Part shown: in pieces, positions 62,270 to 64,000 of the stretch
Layout: each line of letters starts with the position of its first letter
Numbering within the stretch: position 1 is the first letter of the stretch
DNA from: Bin55 sp965205545
Lineage (GTDB): Bacteria; Pseudomonadota; Gammaproteobacteria; Pseudomonadales; Azotimanducaceae
Assembly (NCBI GenBank): GCA_965205545.1
Contig: OZ242170.1
Location: forward strand, 2,418,001 to 2,482,000
DNA: 64,000 nucleotides
Reading direction: 5' to 3'
Position numbers and translations under genes: made by a program
The notes under the pieces: model-generated
Seen by the model: the letters and a program-made list of their open reading frames with translations, nothing else
Told to the model about the DNA's origin: nothing
The model's database searches: none

Positions 62270-62928
62270 TGCTCGCTCCCGCCGCATTCATCTCTGACAT
62301 GGTGCAGGAAGGTGTACTGCAATTCGGGGAGTTCACGCTCAAGTCCGGTTTGAAGAGCCCATACTTCTTCAACTTGGGAAACATTTCTTCAGGGCCGGCG
62401 TTGAATAAATTGGGTTACGTTTATGCGAAGAGAATCGCAGAGCTAAATCTGAAACCCGATGTGCTATTTGGACCGGCCTACAAAGGCATACCGATAGCAA
62501 CCGCAACGGCAATGTCACTGTCAAGCATGGGAATCGACGTGGAAATTGCCTTCGATCGAAAAGAAGTCAAGAAGCACGGCGAGCGCGGAAACGTTGTTGG
62601 TGCCTCAATGGATTCGAAGCGAGTGCTGATCGTCGACGATGTCGTCACAGATGGAGCGTCCAAGTTGGAAGCATTTGAATTGATTCGTGCCAATCAAGGC
62701 CAACCCATAGCAGTGCTCATTGCGCTGGACCGCAGGGAAAGGTCTGGGACCGGGAAAGAAACGATGCTGGAGGCATTGGAGAAAAAGCTGGAGTCTCCTG
62801 TATACAGTGTCGCCACGCTGGACGACATACTTTCCTACTTGGACTTTAGCGAGATGGATGGAGAGCTGGCTACTGTCAGTAGCTATGCCGGCAGGCACTG
62901 CATCGTCAAATGGTTTGGCGCTAATTAA
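62269..62928 (+). CDS. pyrE: Orotate phosphoribosyltransferase
   Basis: Makes orotidine 5'-phosphate from orotate and PRPP in pyrimidine synthesis. The PRPP-binding motif VLIVDDVVTDGAS is present, with FGPAYKGIPIATA and FDRKEVKKHGERG, which contains the conserved catalytic lysine. The 219 residues match the proteobacterial form. It follows rph with a one-base overlap, and ends 20 bases from convergent argB. Confidence 0.96.
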   Translation: MLAPAAFISDMVQEGVLQFGEFTLKSGLKSPYFFNLGNISSGPALNKLGYVYAKRIAELNLKPDVLFGPAYKGIPIATATAMSLSSMGIDVEIAFDRKEVKKHGERGNVVGASMDSKRVLIVDDVVTDGASKLEAFELIRANQGQPIAVLIALDRRERSGTGKETMLEALEKKLESPVYSVATLDDILSYLDFSEMDGELATVSSYAGRHCIVKWFGAN

Positions 62929-62947
62929 CTCGATTCGAAATCGACGG

Positions 62948-63850
62948 TCACTCGGAGTGCGTAACTAAGGTACCAATTCCGCGATCTGTAAATATCTCCA
63001 AGAGTAGTGCATGTTCGATGCGACCATCGAGAATGTGGACGTTTGCCACACCACCTGCCAGGGCCTCTTGAGAACACTGAATCTTGGGAAGCATGCCACC
63101 CTGAATGGTTCCGTCCTCGATCAGCCGCGCGAGTTGCTCGGCAGACAGCGCAGGAATCGTTTCACCAGCTTCGTTTTGCACGCCGGGTGTATTGGTCAGC
63201 AGGATTAGCTTGTCTGCCTTCAAGTGGGAGGCGATTGCCGAAGCGACAAAGTCGGCATTGATGTTGTAGGACTCGCCGTCAGAGCCTACGCCGATGGGGG
63301 CAATGACCGGTATGAAACCACCACTGGTAAGAGTGTCGAGAACAGTCCCATTGACCTCACTCACGGTTCCAACATGGCCAAAGTCGATGATTTCGGGTTC
63401 ATGGGTGTCGGCAGTGATCGAGGGATCTGCCAACTTTTGTGCTCTGAGTAACTCGCCGTCTTTGCCGGTAACGCCAATGGCGCGACCGCCATTTGCATTG
63501 ATCAGGGAGACGATTTCTTGATTGAGCGATCCTCCCAGCACCATTTGCACAACATCCATGGTTGCAGAGTCAGTGACACGCATCCCATGCACGAATTTAG
63601 TGGGAATATTCAGTCTATCCAGTAGGTCGCCGATTTGAGGTCCTCCGCCATGGACAACAATTGGGTTCAGACCGACAAGCTTGAGCAGCACTACGTCGCG
63701 CGCGAAGGATTGTTTCAGGTTAGTTTCTACCATCGCATTGCCGCCGTACTTGACGATGACCGTGGCGTTTTGGAAGCGTCGAATGTAGGGTAGCGCTTCG
63801 ATCAATACGTGCGCAACTACATCCTGATAGTTGGTGCTGTTGTTCGACAT
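62948..63850 (-). CDS. argB: Acetylglutamate kinase, arginine-sensitive type
   Basis: Phosphorylates N-acetylglutamate in arginine synthesis. VIVKYGGNAM, VVHGGGPQI and the GVGSDGESYNINAD and NTPGV blocks are family-typical. The N-terminal helix LIEALPYIRRF, absent from the short E. coli enzyme, is the mobile helix that makes Pseudomonas-type hexameric enzymes inhibitable by arginine, so feedback control by arginine is likely. It is 300 residues long. It is downstream of algC, separated by a 10-base gap, an order known from Pseudomonas. Confidence 0.95.
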   Translation of the reverse strand: MSNNSTNYQDVVAHVLIEALPYIRRFQNATVIVKYGGNAMVETNLKQSFARDVVLLKLVGLNPIVVHGGGPQIGDLLDRLNIPTKFVHGMRVTDSATMDVVQMVLGGSLNQEIVSLINANGGRAIGVTGKDGELLRAQKLADPSITADTHEPEIIDFGHVGTVSEVNGTVLDTLTSGGFIPVIAPIGVGSDGESYNINADFVASAIASHLKADKLILLTNTPGVQNEAGETIPALSAEQLARLIEDGTIQGGMLPKIQCSQEALAGGVANVHILDGRIEHALLLEIFTDRGIGTLVTHSE

Positions 63851-63860
63851 GGGCTTGCCG

Positions 63861-64000
63861 CTAGGCCAATTCGGGTGCCACCTTGGCTAGTTCCTTCTTG
63901 AAGACTGCTTGGACGCGCTCCAACGCGTTCGGATTGGCCGCCTCGAAGCGCATTGTAAGGTTGGGAGTAGTGTTGCTCGCGCGGATCAGTCCCCAACCAT
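63861..64000 (-). CDS. algC: Phosphomannomutase/phosphoglucomutase, 3' end
   Basis: Only the last 45 codons are inside the window; the rest lies beyond its right edge. They read GWGLIRASNTTPNLTMRFEA, then a helix ending KELAKVAPELA, which matches the C-terminal phosphate-binding loop (RASNT-P) of AlgC-type alpha-D-phosphohexomutases. These convert mannose or glucose 6-phosphate to the 1-phosphate for LPS and exopolysaccharide. Its position directly before argB is the Pseudomonas order. Confidence 0.85.
   Translation of the reverse strand, partial: GWGLIRASNTTPNLTMRFEAANPNALERVQAVFKKELAKVAPELA

Noticed and set aside
1..64000. tRNA, rRNA, CRISPR arrays, insertion sequences or prophage
   Set aside because: No cloverleaf-like tRNA, no rRNA sequence, no spaced short repeats and no transposase or phage genes were seen on either strand; xerC is the housekeeping dimer-resolution recombinase in its normal operon.

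Overview
The window is chromosomal DNA of a heterotrophic gammaproteobacterium that I cannot place more precisely. The evidence is gene order. lptM-lysA-dapF-DUF484-xerC-HAD phosphatase, hemC-hemD divergent from argH, trxA-rho, gmk-yicC divergent from rph-pyrE, and algC-argB are all arrangements known from Pseudomonas and related Gammaproteobacteria. The genome is compact: many genes overlap by 1-4 bases, convergent genes abut, and few classical terminators are visible. I see no IS element, prophage, tRNA, rRNA or CRISPR array.

Layout. 0-6 kb: fused indolepyruvate ferredoxin oxidoreductase, a cytochrome c5-like protein, a P-II protein and threonine synthase. 6-18 kb: housekeeping genes for cell wall and lysine (lysA, dapF), chromosome dimer resolution (xerC), redox and transcription termination (trxA, rho), heme (hemB, hemC, hemD) and arginine (argH). 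18-31 kb: a frameshifted flavin disulfide reductase, a D-amino-acid dehydrogenase-like flavoprotein, a ClpP-like protease with a hydrolase, two MaoC proteins, a crotonase, an enolase-superfamily protein, a two-component system whose regulator has two receiver domains, and a thiolase. 31-41 kb: an alpha/beta hydrolase, a CinA-like/nucleotidylyltransferase fusion, an NCS2 permease with a cytosolic tail and a coupled small membrane protein, an ABC exporter, and short acyl-CoA, SDR, flavin reductase and Nudix genes. 41-50 kb: MsrA, a Sel1-repeat lipoprotein, tRNA 2-selenouridine synthase, more crotonases, an SRPBCC protein and RtcB. 50-60 kb: a stand-alone eukaryote-like isoleucyl-tRNA synthetase, then an accessory catabolic stretch (reductase, phytanoyl-CoA dioxygenase-like, LLM oxidoreductase, MFS transporter, hydrolase, serine hydrolase). 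60-64 kb: gmk, yicC, rph, pyrE, argB and the end of algC.

Taken together, housekeeping operons are interleaved with single genes and short operons for fatty-acyl-CoA-like and small organic-acid catabolism: five crotonases, thiolase, MaoC pair, SDRs, dioxygenase and several hydrolases. This suggests a generalist that degrades diverse carbon compounds. No single large novel defence or biosynthetic system is evident. The most unusual items are the REC-REC-winged-helix regulator, the CinA-like/nucleotidylyltransferase fusion that resembles a eukaryotic orphan family, the NCS2 permease with an ATPase-like tail translationally coupled to a small membrane protein whose start codon overlaps that of a divergent ABC gene, a candidate rho leader peptide with an embedded hairpin, and the IleRS2 with an altered HIGH motif.
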